This document shows positions 12,201 to 23,285 of a stretch of 64,000 nucleotides of DNA, piece after piece. The stretch is from Congeria kusceri. Lineage: Eukaryota; Mollusca; Bivalvia; Myida; Dreissenidae. Every line of letters begins with the position of its first letter. Within the stretch, counting starts at the first letter, position 1. The position numbers were made by a program, and so were the translations under genes. Location: assembly GCA_027627225.1 (NCBI GenBank), contig CM051032.1, forward strand, positions 64,170,637-64,234,636, given 5' to 3'. The notes beneath the pieces were generated by a model, which saw only the letters and a list, made by a program, of their open reading frames with translations, ran no database searches and was not told the origin of the DNA.

Positions 12201-13141
12201 TGCACAGGCTGATCCGGGACGACACTGTGCGCAAATACAATAATCCTGGTTTTCCCACGACACGTCTTACTTATATTCCTAGAAAGGCCTTTGGTGTTTG
12301 CAGTTGTTTTTTGTTGTTGTTCATTTTTCTATCTTTACAGAAAATTCATACAAATTCGTTTATAACAATTTAAGTTTAAATTTGCTACGTAACAATCCAA
12401 CAAAGAAACATACAATCAAAAGAACTGAGGGAGAAACACGAATTTCATGGCAAAGGTAATAAACGCATATATCTATGTGTAGTTAATTAAAAGTAGCCAG
12501 CCATCTTATAACAGTAATGAACACTGTAGGTAAGCTAATCAATTGATCTGTTAAAACATATTATGTCTTTTTATCCACTTAGTCTTTTTGGACGTGATTA
12601 ACAACTGTGCCACAGTGATGTTTACCGGATCCTGCTTCTCAGCTCTGTTAAGTTCGCAGACGACCGCCATAAACGAATTCACACGTGGCAACTATACAGG
12701 TTTCAAGACTGGCCTTTGCAAGTAAACGTGTTTACAAGCATAGTAATTAATTCTAAAAACACGTGTAAATTACAACGCTACATAAATGCAATTCGATAAA
12801 TTCTAATCATCCAAAGTAAAAAGTAAGATAGTTACTTTGTTATTCTTGCACTTATTTGCTTGTATGTTTGGTATTTATATCATGCTTTCAGTGTACTGAA
12901 TACATACACGACATGCATGGGAAAAACCCCGATCCAACCATCAGGGACGTGTACAGCGGCCATGGCGACCTTAGCCAATGACTTTCTGGTTGTCTCCTAC
13001 AGCTACTCTGCCTGCAACACTCCCCAAACACATTCGTTCTTTACCACGTACGCCGGTGACGTCAAGTGCAGTGCCAATCACGTGATCATGACGGTTGCCT
13101 ACGTCGCATCCGCTGTAATGATGTTGAACATTTTCATTTAG
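9258..13141 (+). CDS. Gene A: five-exon secreted 14-cysteine protein
   Basis: Paralogue of gene B; family not recognised. Exons: 9258-9329, 11082-11188, 11849-11973, 12583-12721, 12892-13141, all with GT-AG introns in phases 0, 2, 1, 2, the same as gene B. The product is about 230 residues. Exon 1 encodes a hydrophobic signal-like segment (VWLLLIAALLPPVL). Exons 2-5 carry 3, 4, 3 and 4 cysteines at positions conserved with gene B. Exon 3 has the shared NAVGNC and VTYRAMC motifs; exon 5 has VSYSYS and FTTYAGD. The C-terminus (after KC) is hydrophobic and ends at TAG, suggesting a GPI-anchored surface protein. NYT in exon 4 is a possible glycosylation site. Oddity: the codon aligned with gene B's ATG is GTG at 9258, directly after an in-frame TGA. 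The start is therefore mutated, or lies in an upstream exon not found. The downstream frame is intact, so recent loss or an alternative start is possible. MITE copies occupy introns 2 and 3. Confidence 0.75.
9838..10860. mobile_element. Non-autonomous element with core repeats in gene A intron 1
   Basis: Bounded by inverted ends: agctcgacttttcaaagg on the left and the complement of agaaaagtcgagcgcgc on the right. The inside starts with three ~170 bp units containing ggtaagctggtttctcagga and aaaattatgggcctttttac. It then switches to diverged units of the 1851-2830 type, including gtcaaggtcaaggtcactg near 10682. No protein is encoded. It lies within intron 1 of gene A. Confidence 0.7.
11331..11587. 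mobile_element. Palindromic ~260 bp MITE, copy 1
   Basis: Long imperfect inverted arms starting gccgcgtcgttggaaaaccg and ending ctcacgacgcgcc. Each arm contains its own inner hairpin, cctgtgcag...ctgcacagg type, next to atccgggacg. It lies in intron 2 of gene A. The open frames across it come from the arms and are not genes. Confidence 0.85.
12007..12267. mobile_element. Palindromic ~260 bp MITE, copy 2
   Basis: Same family as 11331-11587: ggcgtgtcgtgggaaaaac at the left, ttttcccacgacacgtc at the right, with the gtcctggatg and atccgggacgacac inner blocks. It lies in intron 3 of gene A, just 33 bp after the exon 3 donor. Confidence 0.85.
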
Positions 13142-13156
13142 ATCGATTTTCATTGC

Positions 13157-13162
13157 AATAAA
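13157..13162 (+). terminator. Gene A polyadenylation signal
   Basis: AATAAA beginning 16 bases after the gene A stop codon. A GT-rich stretch follows at 13163-13176. The very short 3' UTR this implies is plausible but unproven. Confidence 0.5.
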
Positions 13163-13430
13163 GTGTAGCATGTTTTATAACAGCAGCTACATCAGTTGTA
13201 GGGAAACTCTTATATAACATATGATTTTCATTAAATTACAAAAATGTCGCGGATATAAGCATAAAGCATGCACAAAATAAAATCAAATGGTATACCAGTC
13301 TTGAAACTGCCAAAGTTACGCCTTTGGATTTTAAGTTAGTCATGTGAGAACAGAACTACTGGAGTTACAAATTGATGTGATATTTTGGTTGTTGATTTAA
13401 CAAATCCTCCGTGTATAATTCCAGAACTGA

Positions 13431-13634
13431 GGCGTGTCGTAGGAGAACCTGGCTTAATGCATGTGCGCAAAGCGTCTTCTCGGATTAGCCTGTGCAGTCC
13501 GCACAGGCTTATCCAGGACGGCACTTTCCGCCTACAGTCGATTTATGTTTAGTAAAGACTTCATTGAAACAGAAAATACCATACCTGAAAGTGCCATCCT
13601 ATATTAGCCTGTGTGGAATGTGAACCAGGTTATC
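13431..13634. mobile_element. Palindromic MITE, copy 3, right arm truncated
   Basis: Starts ggcgtgtcgtaggagaac and keeps the left arm and centre of the family seen at 11331. It stops within the right arm near tgaaccaggttatca, so about 60 bp of the terminus is missing. Confidence 0.8.
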
Positions 13635-13661
13635 AGTAAATGAAATAAATAATTGTTTGTT

Positions 13662-14117
13662 CCAACGCGATTTAAGACTGAAGTTGTACAAGGACGTTTT
13701 TTTATGTCGCACATTTGTAGACGGAGTGACGTGTTTGAGATGAATTCTTGAGAATCTTCGTTTCCTTCATTTATGTAAACACGTTTGACCTGGAAACAAA
13801 CTATAAACTGCGATTTAATCCCTGTACCGTTATTGCCAAGCAAAGACATGATTGGATGGCAGACAACGATGTCTTATTAATCAAACGAACCCTAATAACA
13901 TCGCCAGGCCTGGCTCAATATCGGTTTGTTGACACTTAAGCATAAACGGCATTACTTTTCATCCTTGCTGACTGGCTCAACAGAACCGCGACGTATTTTA
14001 AAAAAGACTGGGCATTCTCAAAAAAATGGATGATGTTCGTTAATTTAATCCAGTACATTTTTTAATCATTTTCATTTGTGTTGACTCGCTCCAAAATATC
14101 ACCCAAATTTGTCTTAA
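13662..14117 (+). repeat. Left arm of a ~450 bp inverted repeat pair
   Basis: This segment matches the reverse complement of 16188-16634 along its whole length, with moderate divergence and small indels. The forward frame here and the minus-strand frame of the other arm encode similar peptides (SPGLAQYRF versus SPGLAQNRF, ADWLNRTAT versus ADWLNRPAT). Here stops interrupt the frame. I do not recognise the peptide. Confidence 0.75.
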
Positions 14118-14899
14118 CATTATTGTTTCAATGTATCTCTGAGTTCTTCAACTTTTTCACTTAAGTTTTTATCCTATTTACTCTACACTTTTCTTTCAGT
14201 ATATCAGACATTGACTAAATATGGTCGCAGTAATAGTAAATCACACGTATTAAGATTAAAAGCAGTAAAAACATAACTATTCATATTCATATTGCCATTT
14301 AATTCCCACCATTGATACGTTTTTGTAGATTTTATTTCTTAGCTGTGAACCTTTGTTACCAAAGTAAAAAAGCATGGTTTTTGCTTAGCCGTATAAAAAA
14401 ATCATTTTGTTACTTAAATTGTTAGAAGACACAGTTTGACCTACCTTCGATATAACAAGACACGCACCAAATGCGTTTTTGGCTTATTAAGACGTCACAT
14501 GTACAATAACATACATTTTACACTATTGGAAATATAATTACGTGTGTCATTTGTACATGTAGACGAATTGAAGCCGAATATAATGTTGAAAGAGACTTTT
14601 TGTGTGTGTTACAAATTACAAAATATAAATAGCATTTCAATTATAAATGTTAAGATTTGTTATGATTTTGTTTATTCTTTGGCCGCATATTTTCGACTTA
14701 ATGTATACTCCCATCTACCTATGTAGCAAATAAACTTAAATCAATCTATGACAGAACATTTTGGGAATCGATCGATGAGATACGCAACTTACTTTCTCGT
14801 GAATCTCGTTAAAATCATCGCCAGCTTGACTCATATAAAATGAGTCCAACAACGAACAGTTTTAGAGTTAGCGTTATAATGTTTTAAAATGTGATTTTA
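14118..14899. other. No gene seen
   Basis: AT-rich sequence between the left inverted arm and a core-repeat array. No exon or transposon protein found. Confidence 0.5.
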
Positions 14900-15475
14900 T
14901 CCATCAATCTTTCTGTCCGTCCGTCAGTTATTTCATTTCCGAGCAAGATCTCAGAAACTAATGACTCGATTTCAAATAAAACTATAGTTATAAGTAGGAT
15001 ATTTTAATATGCTAGTTTCTGTTCAGCGTGAGCTCACAGGAACGAATGAAGTTGAACTTAATTTGCAGCATCTCTACCAAGAGGAAATGCGCATAGTGTG
15101 GGCGTTTCAATCTGAAGATTTTTCAGGAAGTTATTGCCATGTGAATATAAAAAGGACATGATATGTTAGTTTCCGCGCGATATCTCAGCAACTCATAATT
15201 CCAATAAACTGAAACTTTATATGCAACATACCTACCAAAAGGGCATGCCGTACTGTAATGTCGATCTGGTCGGATGAATTTTTCAGGGAGTTATTTGACT
15301 GTACTTATCAAGTTTAACATGATATTTTAATAAGCTATTTTCGATTCTGCTCGAGATCTAAGGATTTCAGGAACAAAGTACTCATTTTCAATAAAACTGT
15401 ATGTGCAGCAAAGCTTCAAAAATGTCATGTTTTCGGGTCATTCCGGTTTGACGATTGTTTAAGGAGTTATGTTTG
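14900..15475. repeat. Diverged ~150 bp core-repeat array
   Basis: Three to four diverged units that each run through agatctcagaaactaatgac-like, ataaaactttatatgcaaca-like and ttttcagggagttatttgac-like segments. It is preceded by ctgtccgtccgtcag near 14920, the short CCGT run typical of these elements. Same general class as 1851-2830 and 44478-45198 but a different sequence family. Confidence 0.65.
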
Positions 15476-15831
15476 TTGATTGTTAATACATATTTTATTA
15501 GATATTTTTATATGATGTTTTGGTTTATGCGTTTCTTCTACGGAACTAATTACACGAATTCAATTGAAGATCATATGTGTATAAAACCCGCTGTAGCAAT
15601 AAACGTTGTATTGTGCATATCTTGTTTTATTGTCAAACAAATGTTGTTTATAAGACTAACATACATATCGGTTACTTATGCGTCAAATAAGTTTTGAAAT
15701 GTTTGCTAAATAGTATATACTTCGTACTGCCTGACTGAAGTGAGAGTAACCTTGGGCAGGAAGTATCAAAACATGTTAATCCCATGCACTTCTCTGTGCG
15801 GTGGCTCCGTAGTGGTGATCATCAACCATGT
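15476..15831. other. No gene seen
   Basis: AT-rich spacer between the core-repeat array and the MITE that starts at 15832. The 80-codon open frame here has no domain features. Confidence 0.45.
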
Positions 15832-16183
15832 GTCATTAGGTACTTGAGGTAGGGGCTGATAGGACCTGAGTTAGGAGCAGGTTCTAACTGGAGGGTAATA
15901 ATTTTAACAAACGAGGTCGGACCAGGTCGGACCTCAGGTAGGGGCGGTCCTACCAGGTAGCCACTGTTAAAATTAGGTCGTACCAGGCCCTACCAATTTA
16001 GGACCTTATAATACCACCGGTTCTAACACTGCGAACTAAAGGGTCGAAATTGATTAGGAGGTAGGACCTGCCCCTACGTCACTTCCGATCTGGTCGGACA
16101 TCAATTGTTAAAATTATGACCATCCAGTTAGGACCTTCCCTTAACTCAGGTTCTACCAGCCCCTACCTCAGGTACCTAATGAC
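15832..16183. mobile_element. 352 bp MITE with GTCATTAGGTAC ends
   Basis: Left end gtcattaggtacttgaggta and right end (complement) gtcattaggtacctgaggta are near-perfect terminal inverted repeats, continuing through aggggctg into similar subterminal sequence. The interior repeats ggtcggaccaggtcgg and ggaccttata-type blocks. No protein. A fragment of the same family is at 17824-17936. It abuts the right inverted arm at 16188. Confidence 0.8.
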
Positions 16184-16187
16184 CCAG

Positions 16188-16634
16188 AATGTGAAGACAA
16201 ATGTTGGTGATAGTTTGGAACGAGTCAACACAAATGAAAATGATAAAAAAATGTACTGGACAAAATGAACAAACATTATCCATTTGTCTTTGTTAAAGAA
16301 CGTCGCGGGTCTGTTGAGCCAGTCAGCAGGGATAAAAGCTAAGGCCCTGTATGCGTACGTGTCAAGAAACCGATTTTGAGCCAGGCCTGGAGATGTTAGT
16401 AGGTTTAGTTTGATTAATAAACCATCGCTGTATTCCATCCAATCATGTCTTGGTTGGAAATAACGGTATTAAATCGCAGTTTATAGTTCTGTTTGTTTCC
16501 AGGCCAAACGAGTTGAATGAAACAAATGGAGCAAATGGAAATGTCTAAAGAAGTCATCTCAAAGAAATCCGTCTAAAATGTGCGACATCGTAAAGAAATG
16601 TCGTGGCACACCTTAAGTCTTAAATCGCGATGGA
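16188..16634 (-). repeat. Right arm of a ~450 bp inverted repeat pair
   Basis: Reverse-complement partner of 13662-14117. On the minus strand a 91-codon frame (16438 down to 16163) stays open and encodes the longer version of the shared peptide, including SPGLAQNRFLDTYAYRAL and DWLNRPATFF. It could be the end of a transposon ORF or an exon of an unrecognised gene; there are no other matches in the window. Confidence 0.7.
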
Positions 16635-16663
16635 AGCATTCACTGTACTCTTGAACAAGCAAC

Positions 16664-17605
16664 TAGTTATTATGCCCCCCTCCTGCAACTAGTTATTATG
16701 CCCCCCCTACGAAGAAGTGGGGGTATATTGCTATGCACCTGTCCGTCGGTCGATCGGTCGGTCGGTCGGATGGTCGGTCTGTCCGTAGACCATTTCGTTT
16801 CCGCACGATATATAGAGAACTTTTTGACTTACGATCATTTAAGTTGGTATGCTGGTTACTTGGGAGGAAAGGAAGACGCCTATTGATTTTGAGGTCAACA
16901 GTGCAAAGGTCAAGGTCAGCGTTTCTAAAAATAGAAAAACGGTTTCCGCTCAATAACTTGAGAAGCATCGAGATATTTTAATGAAACTTTATACATAGAT
17001 ACCTTATATCGAGTATTCGCTTGGAAATTGCATATGGGGTGGGTGGAGTCAATGTAAAGGTCACCGTAACTAAAAATAGAAAAACGGTTTCCGCTCAACA
17101 ACTTGAGAATGCATCGAGATATTTGAATGAAACTTCATACATTGATACCTTATATCGAGACCTCGCTTGGGATTGCATATGAGGTTGGTAGGTTCAAGGT
17201 CACCGTTACTAAAAATAGAAAAACGGTTTCCGCTCAATAACCTTAGAATCCATAAAGATATTTTAATGAAACTTCATACGTAGATACCTTATAGTGAGAC
17301 CTCGCTTGGGGTTGCATATGGGGTGGGTGGGGTCAAGGTCACCGTTGCTTAAAATAAAAAAAAACGGTTTCCGCTCAAGAACTTGAGAACGCATCGAGAT
17401 ATTTTAATGACACTTCATACATAGATACCTTATATTGAGACCTCTCTTGGGGTTTCATATGGAGCGGGTGGGGTCAATGTCAAGGTTACCATTACTAAAA
17501 ATAGGAAAACAGTTTTCGCTCAAGAACTTGAGAACGCATCGAGTATTTTAATGAAACTTCAATATATATACCATATATCGATACCTCGCTTGGGATTGCA
17601 TATTA
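16664..17605. mobile_element. Core-repeat element with TATGCCCCC end and CGGT run
   Basis: Begins with a duplicated aactagttattatgcccccc and a small hairpin (ccccctacgaagaagtggggg). A ggtcggtcggtcgg-type run follows at 16745-16775, then five ~142 bp units matching those at 1851-2830. The left-end layout matches non-autonomous bivalve elements in which a short tetranucleotide run precedes the core repeats. The right end is not evident beyond 17605. Confidence 0.75.
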
Positions 17606-17823
17606 AAACATTTTCTTAACTATTGCACATATTCACTACTTGGCTGCAAGTTGGGGGACATACATGTTTTACAAACATGTCTTGTTTCATTTCCTGATGA
17701 CCTGATTCACATTGCCATGCCAGACCGTAAGGTTCGACATCTATACATGGATAAGAATCAAAGTAAAGATTTAATCTCTCCACAAATGTGTACGACGGCA
17801 CATGCTTTGCTGATAATAATACC

Positions 17824-17936
17824 ACAGGTTCTAACACTGCGCACTAAAGGGTCGAAATTTATTATGAGGTAGGACCTGCCCCTACCTCTGGTACGTCCTG
17901 GTCGGACCAGGTCTTACTAATTTAGGACCTAATGGT
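17824..17936. mobile_element. Fragment of the 15832-type MITE
   Basis: Contains caggttctaacactgcgcac, aaagggtcgaaattta and tttaggacctaatgg, all matching the interior and terminus of 15832-16183. The rest of the element is missing. Confidence 0.7.
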
Positions 17937-18311
17937 ACGCCATATAAAGTACTCTCTTCTGCAATATTTCGAAGAGCTTATATACTATCCCCTCTGGTGA
18001 TTCCAACGAAGATGAGCCTTTTAAACAGATATTTTGCATCAAATCTCATGGTCCCCACCAGAATAAATTCCGTCACTGACTTCAGCATCTCACTGCGACT
18101 CATGCACTGTGTTCAAACCTAACATTCTAACTCAGCTTAGCGGAATAGAAAAATTGATATATAGTAATGAGTTTGTCTAAATAAAATACCATGCATTCAA
18201 GTGAGGTTTGTTTTTATGTTTTATATCAGATTGCAAGGTGTGCAGAGAGGAGTTCATAGCTATATATAATACATATTTGACCAACAACTTAAATTAATCT
18301 AGTTTTTGAGG
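17937..18311. other. No gene seen
   Basis: Unique-looking AT-rich sequence up to the TA target duplication of the transposon at 18314. Confidence 0.45.
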
Positions 18312-18370
18312 TAATTCGCCCTTTTTCAGTTTAGCGCCACCTAGCGGATATCGCCTATGAGAATTCCAAG

Positions 18371-18390
18371 ATGGCGGCGTATGGGGTCAT
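18371..18390 (+). repeat. Left subterminal inverted repeat of the transposon
   Basis: Exact 20 bp complement of 23266-23285. Conservation of a subterminal block while the outer TIR has diverged suggests a transposase-binding site; that role is inference. Confidence 0.8.
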
Positions 18391-18949
18391 CATCTAGTTC
18401 GCATAACGAACGTCGATATTTTACGATTATATGTTGGTTAAGCATATTATTTCTGATATAAATCATTATTAATTGGCTTCTACAAGGGAAAGCGATACAA
18501 CTTTTCATGGTTTGTCATTTGTAAATTGCGTTATTTATTTTTTTGGATCTGTTTTATTGTTTCATTTTATGCTTGTCTATGTGGGTTGTATTTTGTACAC
18601 AAATGCAGTTTCATGTTTAATAGAAAACGAGTATGGATATTTTAATTGTAGAGTTAAAAGTTTATATAAATAGTTAAACATTACAATATTTAATATTACA
18701 AATGGTTAATATCTGGTTAATATATGTAATACATATATATATATGATTACAATATTACATTTTTACACTTATTAATACTTATTAATATTTTCATTTATTT
18801 CCTTTCAAGTTTTGTGTTATGAAATACTTTAACCAGCAATGAACCAATATGATTAAATGAATATATTATATTTTATTTATTAAATTACTGATTGTGAATA
18901 TATGCTGTATTAATTTATTTACATTAATGATTATTAATGTTGTTTGCAG

Positions 18950-20321
18950 ATGTCCAAAAAGCGGAAATAGAGTCTTCTATCAGCCAGGACAGACAGTTAC
19001 ACTGCCTGTGTAAGCAGCCCAATGATGTGACAAAAATGATGATGCAGTGCGATTTCTGTGATGTCTGGTTCCATCCACAATGTATCGGTTTGGACTAAGT
19101 AGAGCAGACATTATTTCGCACTGGAATTGTCCAGGATGCGTTGAAAGCATGTCTGAAAATCCATCCATATCTCGAAAAGGTAATATAACGTCAAGATAAA
19201 AAGCAAACCCATTCTCAATACTGGGATTGACGGAGAATGCAAGCATTTAGTGGCAACTGTCTACTTCATTGTTGACTTGTTTAGACAAGTATAACTAGAA
19301 TACCAGATGTGCAGACGTGTACCGACAAGCTGTAGATGTGGCATGTGAGGAAACCTCTGCCAGATGAACCTCTTCTGTTTAGTGACATTGCTTTCGTGAA
19401 ACACGATCCGTTCAAAGTGTCGAAGAAGGAACTGTGTTCTAGTGTCGTACACCACAACCCAGTGCCAGAATTTGCAAAAACATTAAACAAAATGCAGCTT
19501 GAGAAACTTGTCAAATTGTATGATGCCACAAACCTGAATTTACCCGTGATGGACACTATACGCAGTAATAACTGTGAGCCAGTATTGCATATAGAGCAAA
19601 GCACTGCAAACCTTGACATTCTATTATTTGAGAAAGTACAAACAACCAATTATAGTGTACAGCTACCTACAGTGTCTAAAACAACCATGGCATTTTAGGA
19701 GTCTGTCGTTGCTGTGGATGTGAAAACTGCTAATCTCAGTGGAAAGCAAACAAGACTACAAAAAAGTAAAAATGCAAGATGTTTTCAGGAGAGAGAATTT
19801 CGGATTTCATCGTCAATGTTTGGTACATTCTGTAGGATGAAGCCAACAACTGATCCAGTTAAGGCTTTTACTCAAAAATAAGTTTTTCACAACAAAAAGT
19901 GTTAAACATGGGATCAACTACAAGAGCCAGGCATTTGCTAGATATTTAATGACTAACTGTAATGTTGATAGTGCCGTGGGTTTGGTTGTTAACCCTCAGT
20001 TGTCATTCCTTGGTGCAAACTTACAGTGTATTTGAGAAAAAGTCCTCAATAAAAAAACACATAACGCTAGACTCATCATTTTTCCTCAAAGAAGAAAAGG
20101 GTGAAATTAAATTGAAGGAAGGCCATGATTACCACTTTCAAATACAAGGACAGTTGATTCTGTGTGGCATTGAAAAATGTGATCTTGTTGTGTTTGTACC
20201 ACCTGAAGATCTTATTGTTGTACCTATTGCACGTGATCGACAGTTCTTTGAATCAGTGATGTTACCAAAGTTAACCAGTGTTTGGTTTGAAAAACTTGCC
20301 CCTCATTTCCTTAAACAATGA
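18950..20321 (+). pseudogene. PHD finger-YqaJ nuclease gene of the transposon
   Basis: The first exon (18950-19179, acceptor tttgcag, donor gtaata) encodes a PHD finger. CLC, CDFC and HPQC lie in one frame, then a frameshift and TAA near 19096 precede WNCPGC in another, so all zinc ligands can be traced across two frames. From 19336 a 120-codon frame carries the linker typical of these proteins. At 19795-19850 the YqaJ domain starts (EREFRISSSMFG). Further shifted frames hold VGLVVNP (near 19975) and the C-terminal half ending KLAPHFLKQ at 20321. YqaJ domains are lambda-exonuclease-like; in ISL2EU elements this is the accessory protein beside the transposase. At least three frame breaks make it non-functional. 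Confidence 0.8.
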
Positions 20322-21193
20322 AGTAGTGAAAAACTGGGGTCGTTTTCCAGTAACATATAAATTGCATCTTAACATTGCGTCACTTAAATTAAAATTGCAA
20401 ACTTATATGTTTAAATCTCTGTACATTAATACAAACAATGGCTAAATTATAGCTGATAATAAATTAAAACTAAGCAGGGTTTACTATGCACAGGAAATAA
20501 ATAGGTAAATATATTCATAAATTGATGGCTACGGTTATGGATAAAACATTTTTTGTCTTAAGATGTTTTTGGAATATGACCCCAGATTTTGTTCTAAAAC
20601 ATGTCGTTTGAGAATCGTATTGTTTTGCATATACTGATTTATGTTTGTTATTTTTGATTCTTATGCGCAAACCATTCCTGAATAATGTCTGCGTTGTTGC
20701 CTTGAACCATGTCTGTTTTCGTAAATAAAACAAGATAAACTTTCATACTCTGCAAGTTGTACTAGTGTGCAATTGTTTTGACGCGTGCAACGTTACCGAT
20801 TTAACTTAATCGGTTTATTGAATGATAACGAATAACTAATAAGAAATCAAAATGAATATAAACATTGTATAAGCTCACTCAAATTTATTTATAAAGTTTA
20901 TAAAGATGTTACTTATAACAATAAATAAGTACATGTTTTCAACAGAAACAACATGCAGCATATTCAATGAACATAATACAATGCAACACCTCTGTGTAAA
21001 GTTATTTAAAATGTCAACACTTTGTCTGTACTGAACATAATTTATTGGAGAACATGCAAATTAAATTAACACCATCAATAAATGTTATGCAACATTAGGA
21101 TTGTATGCCTGCAACTTTTAACACCTTATGTCCTTTGCAAGTGTTAAAAATCTAATTGGACTGATGCGGGAATTTAATTGTAACACTCATAGT
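20322..21193. other. Intergenic space inside the transposon
   Basis: Between the 3' ends of the two convergent genes. AT-rich; no further coding sequence seen. Confidence 0.6.
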
Positions 21194-22700
21194 TTACTTT
21201 TCAAATAAGCTTCCCGTGAAGTTAGCCAAATGTCCACAAACAATCCTGATTTTTTCCAGCATTGGGCACAGTGACATTGGTACTGTGTGCCGCAAAATTT
21301 CAAATTCCTTCACTTTTCTCACGGCACGTTCAACGTGTACTCGTACTGCAGCAATGCTCTTAGACTCGGCCAACTTCTGGATAGTAAACTGGTCCTGTTT
21401 TTCAAGAAATGGCGGAATGGCAAGGGAATAACCAAGTTGTTCCAAGTCAGGTTTAGTATCAAATCCTTTATCTGCCATGACAGTATCGCCTGCATCCAAC
21501 TAATGGTACAGACCACAGTGTCTAACAATCTTCTTATCCGAATATCTACCTGCATACAGGCTCGATATGTAGGTTATTTGTCCATTTGGTGATATTCCAA
21601 TCAAACCCTTAGCTGTGTTATGATGCTTATATGATGAGAATGTTTCCTTCTGACTAACTGATGCATATGGTTGTTCTATAAAGATCTCGGTGCAGTCAAT
21701 GATAACCCGTGTCTTAACGAAGTTCAATTTGAAGGAATCTGGCATTGTTTTGGTCACATGGTCTCTAGATGCCCATATCGGCAGACATCTTAATCTGTCA
21801 TACAGGAATATAATCCATGTGTTCACAATCTTTGATATTTGGCCATCTGAGAGATTGTAAAGATCAGCAATGACTCTTTCAGGAAGACCTTTTCTTATCC
21901 GCACCAAGGTTAGAAAAAGTTCTTCCATTGGCGATAGGGACCTAGATGGACCTCTTTTTGTAATGAAGTCGTATGGCTTACACTGTGACGTATTGGCAGA
22001 ACCGACGTAGTACAGGAATTTGCATTCTGGTTGTAGTAACTGGAAGAACGCACACAATGCTACATACGTTGGGAATCCAGTGTAGTATCTAATGTCGCTG
22101 TCCGATGAGGAAAATCTCAAGACGGTGAACTTTTCTTTTGACCTTTCGAGCAGGAGCGCCTTGTGTTTTTTTGTAGCACAGCTTCCTTGGGTGGTGAAGG
22201 GTCTGCTTCTACATTTACAAGACTATCCTCACTTGATGTTGACGTGTAAGCACTTTCAATGGCAATGTCTAAACTGTCATTTAAGGGAGCGGTCTTGGCT
22301 ACAGGGCTATCCAATGATTGGAAAGACGTCTCCATAATGAAACTGCTGCCAGTGATGCACCGCTTCTTTTTCGGAACTGGAGTGTTACTTCTGTCCCTAA
22401 ATAATGTCCGTCTTGGTGGTTTGGGTGTCAGCCAGTTAAATACTGTTGGAATAGCGTCCTTTTTCAATCTCCTTCGAACCTGTCCTGGCACTGGAACGTG
22501 GTATGAGTTGTCCTCAAAATGTACAGAACACACTCGCGTATGCTTGTTAAGACTAAAGTCCTTCCAGACATCTCGACGAATGTTTCTGACCCATTTTTGC
22601 TGAAGGCCTCGTCACTTGGAAATGAATGGAACGAGACACCTTGGCAACGCTCTAGGCGAGTGTCACTAGTGCAGTGTGGTACACAACAATGATGCGGCAT
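21194..22700 (-). pseudogene. THAP-DDE transposase of the ISL2EU-like element
   Basis: Starts at ATG 22700, reading minus. A THAP zinc finger comes first: CCVPHC near the N-terminus, then CSVHF in the next frame and the AIPTVF box. A -1 slip in an A run near 22602 splits it. A linker follows to 22117, where a second frameshift leads into the catalytic part (22120-21194). That part has an HTH-like RIRKGLPERVIADLY segment, IIDCTEIFIEQP (first Asp), SYKHHNTAKGLIGI, then an in-frame TAG at 21500-21502, VMADKGF (second Asp) and HVERAVRK (Glu). This is the DDE_Tnp_4 fold of Harbinger-type transposases, acting in the nucleus on the element ends. Three breaks make it inactive. Confidence 0.88.
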
Positions 22701-23265
22701 CTGAAAGTAAACAAAAAAATTATATACTTTTGTTATGTAATACATTAAAGGCAAAACAAATCTAAAACATTTCATAAGGATTTGAGATTTACATGTATAA
22801 ATAAAAAAATGTGGGTGTCTGAGTCAATCAAGCCAATATACTGCTTCAAAACGTATGTTTTCACAAACACCTATTTTAGAAGTCAGAACATGGTCACTGA
22901 TGTTTATTTATTTTATGCACGATTTCTATACATTTGCAGTCTAAATATTGATTTTATTTGAAGTCGATAAATGCTTTATGTTTAGTTTAATAATTCAGCA
23001 CACAACGTTTTTGTTCATTTAATATACATTTGATTCAGAACTTCCGATTACATTAAGCAACTTTTTTTTACATCTTTCTCCACCCACTTGCTAATTGAAA
23101 TTCTCGACGTTTAATACGGTAATTATTTAAGCTTGCAATTATTGCAACATTAATAAAACATTTGATTAATCATGAATTGTGTTTACCTTTTTCGCAGACG
23201 TCCGTTTTTAAGTATAAATTTAAGATTTTAGTGAATTATCGATGTTTTATCAGTGTCTTCGATAC

Positions 23266-23285
23266 ATGACCCCATACGCCGCCAT
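23266..23285 (-). repeat. Right subterminal inverted repeat of the transposon
   Basis: Exact complement of 18371-18390; see the transposon entry. Confidence 0.8.

Noticed and set aside
19281..19649. 122-codon minus-strand ORF
   Set aside because: Antisense to the plus-strand YqaJ-protein frame, which has clear family features; the minus frame has none.
22092..22603. Plus-strand ORFs of 81 and 114 codons
   Set aside because: They are antisense to the THAP transposase gene, which carries recognisable motifs on the minus strand.
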